In this document: positions 22,400 through 34,260 of the stretch, piece after piece | Layout of the letters: each line of letters opens with the position of its first letter | Numbering within the stretch: the first letter of the stretch is position 1 | NCBI GenBank assembly: GCA_031216915.1 | Contig: CM062297.1 | Span: forward strand, 535,330,971 to 535,394,970 | DNA length: 64,000 bases | From: Pictodentalium vernedei | Taxonomy: Eukaryota; Mollusca; Scaphopoda; Dentaliida; Dentaliidae | Direction of reading: 5' to 3' | Position numbers and translations under genes: made by a program | Notes under the pieces: generated by a model | What the model saw: only the letters and a program-made list of their open reading frames with translations | The model's database searches: none | What the model was told of the DNA's origin: nothing

Positions 22400-22980
22400 A
22401 ATAGTAAAAAGGCTGGAGGGCCAAGGACATAGAGCAAAATGGAATACGCTCAATAAAATAAAATAGAGTCATCCCCTGTAGGGAAAAGAAGTAATAGGCC
22501 TTACATGTATCTTTCTTATTTATGATAAATTAGAAAGATACAACACCTTCCAAAAATTGAGCTTCATACATCCATGTACTCTATTAATATCCAATAATCC
22601 TTATACTAATAATTTTTAAAGTAAGCCAATAATAAAGTAAGTCTAGAGAATAGAGACTCTTATACTCCTAAAAGTGTGTGAGAATTGCATAATCATGTCC
22701 GTTGACATATGCAATATTCAAAAGCTATACTTTAAAAACTAAGACTTGAATGAATTTTATAAACTTAAACTTCTCACTAAACAACCATCCCAATAACAGC
22801 TCAGAATTACTAACTCCGGAGGAGGTATCCCCTTGTTTTCATAGTAAAAACAGGTGACCCAAGGGAACACCCTCCCCCCCCCTTTTTCTTGCCCTGGGTC
22901 AAATAGCCCAGAGCGAAGAGGGCAGCCGAACGGAGACACTGCCGAAACAGACAGCCTACCTAGCTATAGTAGCAACTGTT
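22400..22980 (-). other. DIRS B 3' noncoding segment
   Basis: Conserved hairpin at 22507-22541 (gtatctttct/agaaagatac) and C runs around 22871-22882. No ORF. Confidence 0.65.
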
Positions 22981-24110
22981 AAGTGAATGACATTCTGAGC
23001 AGTAGATAATAGACCTAACAATAGAGGCCTCCAGAAATGGACTCGATATTTCTGAGATAAAATTCATGAATGGATGGCTGAGCGCAAAGAGCAGCCTTCA
23101 AAAATCTATAATAGCAACACTATTAATGTAAGCCCAAGAAGTAGAAGAACTCTTACTTCAAGAGCCGAAATCTTAAGCACAACTGCTAAGCCAATGATAT
23201 ACCATAAGCAGTACGCTAGTTAATAGAATCGATTAACAATAAAATGGAGCGTAACGTCCTTCTACTAGACAACAAAGACAGAAGAAGCTTACGCCCTTGT
23301 AATAAACAAATATCTGTTTATAAATACATAAACTGTACCCGGAAAGAGTAAAGGCCTATGCCCATACGAAGACGGAAGGACCTTAAAATAATAGGTTCCG
23401 GATAATAGGAGCCTAACTCTTATGCAACAATCCAACCTAAATAGTAACGGAAGTATTGATTCCGAAACTATGAAAGTGAAAATCATCCATCGATAGTGCA
23501 TGAAACTCACTGACTCTACAGTAAAAGAGAAACCAACAGAATTACTGTCTAAAAGGTCAGAATTTGAAAACTACTGTTTCCAGAGGCTCAAATGATTACT
23601 TAGCTAAATAAGAACCGAAGTTAAAATCCGTATAGGAATTTAATCTAAAGATTCTAAGTCTATTTATCAAAAAGTTACTAACTGACTTAGATAAAGAGAC
23701 AAAAGACTCAATTGTAAACTATCGTAGAGTGCATAGGTATGAGGTAACATAAACCTATAACCTAAATAACAACAGGCTGCAGTAGATCTTGTGAAACAAG
23801 TATACTAAAAACTAGCAATGCGTAGTATGGAGGGATCAACCATATGAACATAATGATCCCTACACCACGACGGAAGAGCCTCCACTTTAGTCGCATAGAA
23901 TAGCGAAGAAGAGGATCTCCTATAGTAAGAAATCGCGTCCAAAGCTCTTCCAGTACAGTGCTTACAATGCAATACGGACCACACAACGGAATACATGAAG
24001 GTTGCGACCTTGCTGGTTGTGATAAAGATGACACGATTTACCCAGTGAAAAAAGATCCTCACATAGAGGAAGATTTCACGTTAAGATCCACAGTAGACAA
24101 GAGAGTAAAT
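22981..24110 (-). pseudogene. DIRS B tyrosine recombinase remnant
   Basis: Nucleotide similarity to the YR of A and D is continuous (for example gtgcatgaaactcactgactct near 23498 and gaggatctcctatagtaagaaatcg near 23912), but frequent small indels break every frame. Peptide scraps such as the LHGKHFTGRAVDAIS equivalent are readable in pieces. It could not encode a recombinase. Confidence 0.8.
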
Positions 24111-24885
24111 TACTCATGATCTCTGTGAAGATAGAGATGCTATCAACAGAAATGTATTGTGGTTGTTTATCTTAGCAATACCTGCTAAAACAACAGCGCC
24201 GGAGGATACGCGTATCCTATCATTGCGTCCTATAGATCAATAGAGCGTTAACAGTATTAGCTCAGAGATCTGGACAAGCCAACACATACGTCTGCAATTG
24301 ATTAGCAAGCTGTGTCATAATAAAACATCATTGGGCGCTCCCATAGATAGCAAATCTGATTAAATACTTGTTTGTTGAGAGTCCATTCTGACAGCAACAA
24401 GCGACCCGTAAGAGAACAGGAGTGCGATAAAACAATCAGACGACCCCGAATATGACGGACCAAAACTGAACTTGGTGTACTATAACCAACAGACGGATTC
24501 TTTCCATTAAATTGAATAACGGAAACGAAAGAGTGCCTCCCTGGCTCCGGAGATACGCCACTACTGTCAAATTAAAGGACAGGAATTTGGGCATGCATTT
24601 CTGAATAATGTTCATGCAATGACATAAAGCAAGCCTAAAAAACATTATTCCGCGGAAGTTAAACTGATAGCTAAAAGACTGCGGAACCCAAAGACCCTGG
24701 CACTTCGAATCCGTAGGGATCAGTATATATCCCAATCTGTTTGACTGGCAACCGTCATAACAGCCACACTAGGGTCCGGCAACTGCGGCGGCACTCTCTG
24801 AGTCAACCACCGAATGTTTGCCCCAGTCTGAATCTCTTGTAACAGTAGATAGACAAGAGAATGTATAAACCAAGCAATTCATGGA
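24111..24885 (-). pseudogene. DIRS B RNase H/Dam-like remnant
   Basis: Frame pieces show an altered RNase H: LIPTDSKCQGLW, LALCHCMNIIQK and VAYLRSQGGT, with the Asp of the LSDNTT motif changed (LSFNLT). The segment ends near 24885 in sequence equivalent to the RNase H-proximal connection of A (about 3190) and joins directly to gag tail sequence equivalent to A near 4500. This removes about 1.3 kb, including the YLDD palm. Confidence 0.75.
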
Positions 24886-27800
24886 TTGCCGGAAAGTTGC
24901 CGTCGAAGAGAAGCTCCTCCGAGAACGAAGCGACTCTGAGAGAGTTCTTAACCTACTATCCACGCGTGGATGTAGCTAGGGCTGCATCACGTCTAAACAC
25001 TCCAATCAGCCACTGAAGGGCGGAGTTATACGTGAACAAAATACTGCCCTCAAAAGAAATTACATTGAGAATAATATCCCGTAAATCTTTTCTTGAAGAC
25101 GTAATGATAACGCCTCAGTAAGGCGGATTACGTATAATAAAGCGTCTAAGTTAAGTCTACTATACATAATGTCGTTCCCAATATTGAAATTGGAAAAGAC
25201 ATAAACGGCGAAAAAGAATATATGCAGTCTTTAATCACACCGTCTAGACGCATATGAACTCTCGGTTTGCCCTGCTCTGCCAAAATAAACTATATGTAAA
25301 AAAGATAAAATGGCAGAAATGAGCCACGCGGACAAGAAACTAAACTATCATGCTTAGTAGCAGGCTTGTATATATATATATAATATATAGCGTCGAAAAA
25401 TAAAACACATGTTGTAATGACAATATTGGACTGCGTCGGTAAGTCAGGGACAAAGTCCCTGTACCGATCGAAAAATCCGAGTCCAATGACGCTATAAGTC
25501 TCTTATCCAAGATCGCAGCAATGAAGTCCGAAAAATAATCACTGGAAGAAATGCCAGAAGATATGAAAGGCATCTTCCGATACTACTAAAGGGAAAACTC
25601 GAAATCTTTCGAATCCCTTTCGCCATCCTGTCGGACCCTATAAAGCGTTCGGTCGTCCGTAGCTTGATGCAACCGCGGACCGCACCGACCCAGCGCCGTC
25701 GGATAATTCCTGATTCGACCGAGAAACCGTCAATTGCTGGGATGCTGCGAAACAACTGTGCTAACTCGGATAGCACGTCCGTCACCGAGGCCTGAGGAGC
25801 AGCGGTCTTACGATGCATTGCCGCAGGAAGCTCCGAGATCGTTACCCCGTGCATACTTCCAATATGCGAGCGAACGGAGTGTATAGGCCTCGTGTCCCTT
25901 GGCTACCGGATGGCGCGACCTATTCGCTGTGGAATCACTGAATGCCGAAACTGATCGGATACTCGAGGTCACGTAGCCAATGTGCGGTCGTGTGCCCTGC
26001 TGTGAGGATGAGGAAGCATTAAAGACAGTCTCTCGGACTGTCAATATAACGGAGCGTCCCGAGCAACGGACATATGCTCCGAATGTAAAATATCTGAACC
26101 ACAACATGCGGTCCCCTATGTTGTTGGCTTCCTCCGATCTGTCCTCAATCTGCCGTCACTGGGTGAGTACTAAAGTAATTAAAGTGCTCGCATCACCCAA
26201 ATCTCCTTCCTAGACCGCAACGGACGAACCCGGCAGCCGAACCATTCGATGAATGTATGCTACACCGGGTGAGCTAGCGAATGTCATTCCGTAAGCGATA
26301 GACATATTCCATGAGCACTTATTGCCGCTAACTCTTCATTAACTATGACGACAGAGGCACACTTTTGAAAGACATCTCCATAACTCTTCGAACAAGAAAC
26401 CAGAAATGCTTGGATAGCAAGCATAAAATAATAATATATATAGCGTCGTTCAATAATTCGAAAGTTTGTGTGACATTATTGGATTATGTCGGAACTGAGG
26501 GACGATGTCCCTGAACCGAACCAAAAATTTCTAAGTCCACCGACGCTATCAGTTTCTTATCCGGCATCGCAGCATATGTTGTTCCGAAAGGGAAAGCTTG
26601 AAATCCACCGAATCCCTTTCGGTATCCCGTCGGACCGGATGAAACTTTCGGACGTCCGTACCCGCTTCCGCGGAGCGTCCCGACCCAGCATCGTCGGATA
26701 AAATATATGCGACAGATTCAGTTGATGCTGGGATGCTGCGATAAACTGTGCTATTAAGGAAAGCACGTCCGTTCCCGAGGCCTGTGCCGTAGCGGACTTA
26801 CGATGCATTGCCGCTGGAAGCTCCGTGTACGTTGACTCCCGCACACTTCCTATGCGAACGTCCGGAGCCTGCAGGCCTCGAGTCCCCGGCTACCGACCCA
26901 GCGCTGTCGGATAATTCTCGATCCGACACCGTTTCTGTCGGCTGCTGGGATGCTGCGATAAGCTGTGCTATGTGCACAAGAATGTCCGGCGTCAAGACCT
27001 GCGGAGGCGCAATCTATCGGTGCTTCGCCGAGGGCAGCTCCGCATCAGATGGCTCCCGCATACTTCCTATGCGAACGTCCGGAGTCCATCGGTCTCGAAT
27101 CCCTGGCTGCCGGATGGTGTGACCTGGTCGCCGAAGAATCCTTGATCGGCGAAGCTGGTAATATATCGGCGGTCACGCAGCCAAGGTGCGGTCGTGTGCG
27201 CTGATGAGAAGAGGAAGCCTTAGCAGTCTCAGCGGACTGCCTATACAACGGAGCGTCCCGAGCGACGGACGTATGCTCCGCTAACAACACATTTGTACCA
27301 CAACATCTGGGGCCAGATGTTGTTGAACAAGAGAGGGGCCTCTCTCGCTTGCCGTCCGGATGGACCGGAACGAGCTATGAACCGGACTAAAAGGCTTCCT
27401 CCGTTCTCCCTCCGATCCGCCGTCACTGGGTGTGCATTAAGTTAATTTTATAGTGCTCGCATCACCCCAAAATTCCTTCTAGACCGCAACGGACGAACCC
27501 GGCTGCCGAACCATTCGGTGAATGGACGCTACACCGGGCGAGCTAGCGGACGTCAAAGGCCGTCGAACCTACTAGGGTCCTCTTAGGCAATTGGCGTATT
27601 ACATGAGCACTTTTCCGCTAGCCCTTCATTAATTGTGACGACGGAGGCACACTGTTGGAAGACATCACAGATACATCACCCTAATCTTGATCGTCTGAAA
27701 TAGAAATTGATAAAGTAGAGTGACCCTGCGGGGAAAGGACCGGAGTGTCCAAATCCCCAACAACATACCGTGACATACGCTTCCCATATTGTCATCGAAA

Positions 27801-27935
27801 TCATACGATACAGAACAGGAGTTAATGCGAGTACACTGACCACATATAGAATGATAATAAGGTCAGAGGAAGACTTCCTCCTAAAACAATTGATCAATAT
27901 CCTTTCAATGAGAAAAGAAAACAAGTCCTGGTACT
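24886..27935 (-). pseudogene. DIRS B gag remnants, internally duplicated
   Basis: At least two long gag-derived stretches lie in tandem, roughly 24886-26430 and 26431-27935. A third short repeat near 26880-27060 can be followed by the recurring block tgggatgctgcgataa...tgtgcta, at 25738, 26729 and 26948. The copies differ from one another as much as from D, suggesting old rearrangement or template switching between subfamilies. The N-terminal Cys/His cluster region is recognisable near 27830-27900 but out of frame. No protein function is expected. Confidence 0.7.
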
Positions 27936-28801
27936 CGCACTAACCCCTGGCAATCAAATACATAATAATAATATGATCCATTAATATAGAAAAAATAATT
28001 GAAATCAAAATATTTTGAAAAAATATTTTTTCAGAACAGCCCAAGTTTCTGAAAAGTAACGTTGAGCCCCAATGGATCCCAAGCCTAAGTGTGGACAAAA
28101 ATTTTAAAAATATTTTAAACAATTTATTCAACACTTACGAACAATAATAATGTATCTAGTTATGATTAAAATAACATAAAGATATTATTATTTAGAAATC
28201 CCCCCCTCACACAGAGGGCTGTTGTAAATGTAAACAATGAGTGTAAAAACACTAAAATAAGACTCCAGGCACCCAGGCCCGAAATCAGTTACCAAAAATA
28301 CACCATCTGATGCAAAACAGAGACTTCCAGGGAAGAAACTGCAGAACATCAGATGGTAGATGCAGAACACAACGCCTAACCACCCGTAGGTGAAGACGTA
28401 AACATGGGGAAAGAACAGAATTCATTCTGTTATTAAGCTAAAACTCCCAAGAAATTTTAGTAATAATAATTACAGAAACTATGCCAAAAGCATGGGAGAA
28501 TAGCAAGGGGGAACTTAAAGGACAGGGAGAGAGGAAAAACACTTGAAAAAACAGTGTAACTAAATAATCAGAATGACAACAAAATGGCTGCTGCCTTGAA
28601 AATAGGTAACTTAACATAATTTCATTAAAAAATTTTAAGTTACAGCCCTGATAATATTCTGTCACACATTCTTTTCCTCTCCTCCTTTTCTATCCTCCTT
28701 AGAATCACCATTTCACTAATATTTATGTGTCTGGCATCATTTAAACTGAGATTTAAAAGCACAAAAATCAGTCAGATGTTAACTGATGAAGGGCCAAACT
28801 T
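27936..28801 (-). other. DIRS B 5' leader
   Basis: Conserved with A: gcctaagtgtggacaaaaat, stem caccc/aggtg at 28381-28392, acagaattcattctgt at 28415-28430, and the pyrimidine run near 28670. No ORF. Confidence 0.65.
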
Positions 28802-29002
28802 AGAATGATAAATGGCGCCAATTTCGGAACGTCCTGGACACTGCGCATGCGCAGTGGGGGCGAGGTGTGGAGGGCCTTTCAGGACATGTTTTCTTTAGTT
28901 TTAGATGCAAATTTTGGGGATTGGGGGGCAAAATTTGTGTTTGGCCCTATATTTTAAGAGTTAGCACCAGCTATGTCTGGGTCATTGGTACAGTATAAAA
29001 AT
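28802..29002. repeat. DIRS B right ITR
   Basis: Mirror of the left ITR, with the intact palindrome cactgcgcatgcgcagtg at 28839-28856 and terminus cagtataaaaat. Confidence 0.9.
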
Positions 29003-29178
29003 ATAACATTCTTTTGAAAGCTCAGCACGTTCCTGGCAAATCTTACAAATTAGCAGATGCTCTTTCTCGGTTACAGGTTCAGGAGTTCAAGAGACTTGCA
29101 CCTTCTTATCAGCAGCATCCTGTTCCCATTCCACACCACTTCAGCTTAACAGCCTTGTTGAGACCCTTGGGACATTAA
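29003..29178 (+). pseudogene. Ngaro RNase H, 3' part
   Basis: Picks up the reading frame left at 22008 in phase: one base at 22008 plus two at 29003-29004 make a Tyr codon. It reads LLKAQHVPGKSYKLADALSR, the end of RNase H with its last catalytic Asp in ADALSR. The frame ends at TAA 29176-29178, which overlaps the ATG of the recombinase by one base (TAATG). Confidence 0.85.
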
Positions 29179-30060
29179 TGGACAATGCGCTAGCACCATC
29201 AACCAGTCGGTTTTACCAACTCTCTTTCCATCGTTTTGCACGTTTTTATGCAGAATTCCGCTTGCGCAGTTCACTGCCCATTACTGTTGATAGATTATGT
29301 TTGTTTATTGCCCATATGTATAATGTTGGATATTCCTCAAAATATGTCGTCTCTTTGCTTTGTGGTCTCTCATACATTCATAAAGTTCATCATTTGTGTG
29401 ATCCATCAGATAATTTTGTGGTCAAGAAATTGCTCGTGGGTATCAAACGTCTAAGACCTTCTGTGGATGTTAGGCTTCCCATAACATTGCCTGTTTTAGG
29501 CAAGCTCATTACTACTCTCTCCATCTGTTCTGCGAGTGATTACCAATGCGAATTATTCCAGTCACTTTTTCCTTAGCCTTTTTCACCTTTGCGAGGATTG
29601 GGGAGTTCTGTCCACTCCGGTCACAAGATAAAGGTAAAGTTCTGCAATTATCTGATGTCCACTGTCATTCTGAGGGTCAGTCGGCAGGCTTCTTACTCAT
29701 CTTTCGACATTTTAAACACAACTTGGGATGTACACCCCACTACGTCAGGGTCACACCGCAGTCTGACCCTTCTGTCTGCCCTGTTGCATTCTTGAAGATT
29801 TTTCTAGCGCTGAGGGGCCCGACGTATGGTCCCCTTTTCGCTTATCCTAATGGATCACCTATTTTACGTCATACATTCAATGCTGTTTTGCAACGAGGCT
29901 TAAATGCATGTCAATTGGACACATCCGCCTTCAAAGGTCACAGCTTCCGTATTGGCGCTGCCACTTGGGCAGCCAGTAGGGGTTTTATTGATTCTTAAAT
30001 CAGGGCAGATGGAAGTCGAATGCTTTTCGCAGTTACATCCGCCGCTCTCCTGTGACGTGA
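29178..30060 (+). pseudogene. Ngaro tyrosine recombinase
   Basis: Starts at ATG 29178 (PSTSRFYQLSFHRFARFY, a core-binding domain). A 1-nt loss in a T run near 29567 shifts the frame from QSLF to FSLAFFTFARIGEF, which carries the first catalytic Arg. The frame continues through HSFRIGAATWAA (His-x-x-Arg) to a TAA near 29996. About 5 nt are missing there before GRWKSNAFRSYIRRS, which holds the Tyr nucleophile. The normal stop is TGA at 30058-30060. All catalytic residues are still encoded, but across three frame segments. Confidence 0.83.
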
Positions 30061-30943
30061 TCTCTTTCTTCAAGCCGGGCGTATGGGCACTGGAAGTGGA
30101 GGTGGTGACCTCTTCTATTTCATTTTTCCCCCTCAGTTTCTGTGGGGGCAGCAATTGGGGTTCCATATGATATAGGCATCCATTGAAATTTGTACCAGTC
30201 TGCATTAATTTAGTTCCGTTGTGTCAAAACTGCTGAGGCAGGGTTGCTCATACTGTCTGTGGTAGGTGTAGGGTTGATGGTAGTTAGCATGTCTATGTCC
30301 ATGGTGCTATCCCTTCTGCAGATATTGGTTCTCATGGATTGTTCAACCCTCTGGTTGTTATGGGACATTAATACTATTATATACATTGTCTTGTTGCGTC
30401 CAGGGATGCTGGGGCATTCCTGGCTGTTTGTTTAGGGGTCAGCGCAGGGGCGTTGTCCAGTCATATTGTACATAGCAAATTATTACACACTCCTGATGTC
30501 GCGGGGGCGAAGTTATTAAACTATTTCATTTTATGTTTATGTTATTTTTTGTTCATCATGGCCGTTATTCATTATTCGTTCCTTGCTAACCTGGGGTTGT
30601 GCTACGGTGGCGAATTATTGTTGCCTGCCCGTGGCTTTTCATGGGATTTGGCTTCACATACTGTGTAAGACTTGTCATTCATATAAATGATCAGGTTTGG
30701 CTGATATTTCAGTTGATGCTCTTCTTGCAGTGTGGGGACACTGTTCTTTCCATTTTTGTGCTTTGCTTGTTTCATTCATGTACTTGTCTCCTTATATCTT
30801 GCGAGTTTTTGTTAGGGGAGTTTCTCGTCTTAAATTCTTACTCCTTTTTGTTTCCCATTTTCCTTCCTTCCCTGCTGTTTTGTGGGCAGAATGCATCCCT
30901 CAACACAGATGCCACAGGTGGGTCCGGTTAAGGGATGCATTTT
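30061..30943 (+). other. Ngaro 3' region, no recognised ORF
   Basis: T-rich sequence with short open stretches (30599-30931, 30697-31077) whose translations look like noise. Some Ngaro elements carry a hydrolase ORF here, but I cannot identify its motifs. Confidence 0.45.
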
Positions 30944-31180
30944 GGGCGTTTTTTCATACCGCCCACAACGTAGGCAACATTTTCCAAAATGAAACTCCCC
31001 ATAGAGCAGTCATTATAATTATTCTACTACTCCTTTATTGGCTACACTGTACTTATGATACATATATCAAACAATAAAATCTACATTAGTAATTTACAGT
31101 GTAGTCCTAAAACGCATACATTAGTTCTTATTAATTGCTCATTGCAAGTTTGGTTTTCCAGTCCATGATGGCTCCATAAA
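30944..31180 (+). repeat. Ngaro split direct repeat B1
   Basis: 237 bp, repeated directly at 31532-31767 with only a handful of differences. Starts gggcgttttttcatacc and ends gatggctccataaa. Confidence 0.85.
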
Positions 31181-31531
31181 TACAATACCATAAGAATTAT
31201 GGTAGTTTTTAGGCAGCAATCATATTACATTTATATGGTTAGTTCTGGGTTAATTATCCTAGATCTGTCTTTTTGTCATCCTTGAGTTATTTCAATGACC
31301 TCACTGTTATCTCAGATTGGGTTGGTTTGCACGAGTTAATTATGACAGCACTCCAGACATTTGTGCTTGATTTCTTGCTGTGTATTTGTGACCAGTCAGT
31401 CTGTGAATTGCATCGAAACGACTGGGTCAGGTGGTGAATTTCCAATCAAAATTCCACCCGCCTCTCCAACCAACACCTTTGTAAATTCATTGCACTGATA
31501 TAGCTTGTCAAGGGTACCGTTTAGGTTGTGT
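31181..31531 (+). repeat. Ngaro A2 segment between split repeats
   Basis: The position expected of A2, a copy of the 5' terminal A1. No other copy occurs in the window, so the identification rests on arrangement only. Confidence 0.55.
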
Positions 31532-31767
31532 GGGCATTTTTTCATACCACCCATAACGTAGGCAACATTTTCCAAAATGAACCTCCCCATAGAGCAGTCA
31601 TTATAAATATTCTACTACTTGTTTATTGGCTACACTGTGCTTATGATACATATATCAAACAATAAAATCTACATTAGTAATTTACAGTGTAGTCCTAAAA
31701 CACATACATTAGTTCTTATTAATTGCTCATTGCAAGTTTGGTTTTCCAGTCCATGATGGCTGCATAA
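31532..31767 (+). repeat. Ngaro split direct repeat B2
   Basis: Direct copy of 30944-31180. It ends at gatggctgcataaa, after which DIRS C sequence resumes, so this is the 3' boundary of the Ngaro element. Confidence 0.85.
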
Positions 31768-34260
31768 AAAGTACAAATGACCACAAAATTCCTTTCCATA
31801 TAGACGTTGTATCACAGTACTTAAAATTGAAGTACATAAGACCATGAGTCTAAATTCGCTCTGAATAAAAAATTATCTTCTCAATTGTCCGAGTGAACAG
31901 CTAAATGAAGAAGGTAAGGCTACCACTAAGATCTAAGCTTGCTCATTCAATGCAGAGAAACTCTCAACACATCTTCCACTGTTGTTTTTAAAAATATTTG
32001 AACCCACACAAACAATTAAAAATACAGAGAAAGAAGATAAGAAACCGAATTACTTTTCCCGCAGGAAGTTAAATATGGTGTCGTCTACACAATCAAAGAC
32101 CTGTGACACCCGAGTAGACTTAACCGGAAAGAGATCTTATTACCCTGCTCTTTGTCCGGATGAAGTCAGTGTCAAACTACGCTAGCGGTTTCTCATAATT
32201 ACTTGCAGCATTGTGAATCACTGGAACAAGTTCAAGGAAACGATAATGTATAGTATCCATATCGTCCAAGAGTTGTTCCGAAAGGGAAAGTTATCCTCTT
32301 CCATATCCCTTTTATCATTCATCTAAATCAGTTAGAAACCCGGTCACCAGCATCTGAACAGGCAGATGACTGGACCGATTAAGCACCATTCAACAGCTCA
32401 AGTACTGAGACTGATGTTGAGTGCTTCTGCCTTAGCAGGAATACTGCGATTATCTGCACAATTGCGACAGCAAGTCCGTTACGGAGGCCTGAGGAGCAGC
32501 GGTCATGAATTGCTTGTCCGCCGGCTGATCCTGGGACAGGGTGTCCAAGGTAGCTATTACTGCGGACATCCCAATAAATGAAGCCTCATCTCCTTGGCTA
32601 CTAGATGGTGTGACTTTTTTCACAAAAGATGGACCTTTTGACGATGCAGACTAGAAATCCTAAGTCACTTAGCCAAAGTGCGGTCGAGAGTGCTTGGTAG
32701 ACGCTAAAGAAGCAAAACTGTAGCCATCCCCAGCTAAGAATTGAACGAAGCGTACCAGACAATAGCTATGTATGTAAGCTCTGACTGACGCAAGTTCCTA
32801 CCAACAACACCTGGCTCCAGATGTTGTTGAAAGAGAGAGAGGGGTTTCCCTCTTGCTCGCGGTCCGGGGAGACCTAACAGAGCATACCGCAGAACATGCC
32901 GGCTTCTTCCTTCCCTCAACACAAGGTGAGCATGATTCGATTAAATAGTGCTCGCTACGCCCTTACTCTCTCTCAACCGCTACGGACATACCATGCGTCA
33001 CACCACTAGTCTACGTAATTGATCTGTCGGTTGAGCTAGCTGGAGACAAGGGATGTAAATCTCTTTTGAAGCCTAGCCCTTGTCTAATATCATTGGGCAC
33101 TTTTCCACTAGCTCTGAATACAATGCACATGTGACACATCCGGTGTCACGGTCCTCATATTCAATCTTAACCGCTTCACTGGCTTCAGGGAACTGAAACC
33201 ACTCATCGCGGTTTATAGCCCTGTGCAATATAAAGATCACTTTGTCCGTTATGTAGAGGAAACCATAAGACTAGCCGACCCCGGCTGCCTATTAGACAGG
33301 ACATCCCGGACAGGAGGCATGGACGTATGCTCTGACTGACGCAAGTTCCTACCAACAACATCTGTCCCTAGATGATGTTGTAAGAGAGAGAGGCCTCTCT
33401 TGCTCGCAGACCTGGGTGACCTGGACGAGCATACCTCAGAACTTGCCGGTTTTCTTCTTCCGTCGTCGCTGGGTGAGCATGGTTGCATATCATAGTGTTC
33501 GCTCCACCCTATATCATCTCCTAGCCCTGATCGGATACACCCAGCATGTCAGTGCGGTCGTGTGTGCTTTTCGAACGTAGAGGAAGCTATAAGACTTGCC
33601 GACCCCGGCAGTCTATGGAAGGAGGGTCCCGGACAGGAAGGCATGGACATAAGCTCCAACTGACACAACTTCCTACCAACAACCTTTGACCCCATATGTT
33701 GTTATAAGAGAGAGGGGCCTCTCTCTTGCTCACAATCACAGAAAACTTGCATACCTCAGAACTTGTCTGCTTGCTCCTTCCCATGCTTCCTCCTTTCTGT
33801 CGTCGCAGGGTGAGCATGTTCATATTTTATAGTGCTCGCTACACCCTTATTCCTCTTCTCAACCTCTACGGACATACTAGGCATCACACCACTAGATTAC
33901 GTGATAGATCTGCCAGTTGAGCTAGCTGGAGACAAGGGACGTAAACTGCTTTTGAAGCCTAGCCCTTGTCTAATATCATTGAGCACTTTTCCGCTAACTC
34001 TATAATGCGACGACGGAAGCACGCTCCCTGATGGCGTCACAAAACCACACCATGTTCTTGTTCCTCTGTAAATAGAAACTAAAAAACTATAGTGACATTT
34101 GCCGAGAGGACTAGCAGTGTCCCCTCACTGCGATAGGACCGATAGTGTCAATTCGCCTAACACAAACCATGACACCCGTCATCCAATGGAAGAAGAATTA
34201 GTGGTAGTACATCAACTATACTCAAGACAACGACCAAGTAAATAGAGGAAAGGCTTCCTC
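31768..34260 (-). pseudogene. DIRS C gag remnant with three repeated blocks
   Basis: From about 32270 similarity to gag of D and E is visible at DNA level (gttgttccgaaagggaaag near 32273; gttgttg...agagagagaggg palindrome blocks). The segment around the conserved gag palindrome occurs three times, about 32735-33060, 33245-33545 and 33580-34010. Each has the order gacgcaagttcctacc, caacaac...ttgttg, gagagaggggc, agaacttgcc, gtgagcatg, tagtgctcgctac. No frame is open beyond 80 codons. 31768-32270 is too diverged to place. Confidence 0.65.

Larger units (their letters stand above)
22009..29002 (-). mobile_element. DIRS retrotransposon B, nonautonomous and recently inserted
   Basis: Left end GTTAAAAAATTTATAG at 22009, right end cagtataaaaat at 29002, about 6.99 kb. 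Over the readable 185 bp the two ITRs are identical by eye, while the interior is full of indels. RT palm and fingers are deleted: the sequence jumps from the RNase H-proximal region to gag near 24885. Gag segments are repeated. No ORF of useful length remains. It sits inside the Ngaro RNase H with no target duplication and no lost base. Confidence 0.88.
19016..31767 (+). mobile_element. Ngaro-type YR retrotransposon, 5'-truncated, split by DIRS B
   Basis: Plus-strand order is gag, RT/RNase H, YR, then long 3' repeats. RT motifs (KTDVESAFHLIPVHP, DRCLPMGCASSC, HVLDDFFF) and YR motifs (GHSFRIGAATWAA, GRWKSNAFRSYIR) are those of Ngaro elements rather than DIRS1. The 3' end has the split-repeat pattern B1-A2-B2 (30944-31767). 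The expected A1 copy of 31181-31531 is not found near 19016, so the 5' end is lost. DIRS B sits at 22009-29002. Four in-frame stops and several small indels make it inactive. Confidence 0.82.

Noticed and set aside
30244-31077. Short ORFs after the Ngaro recombinase, as a possible hydrolase ORF
   Set aside because: Translations are hydrophobic and repetitive with no GDSL/SGNH-type motif that I can read.
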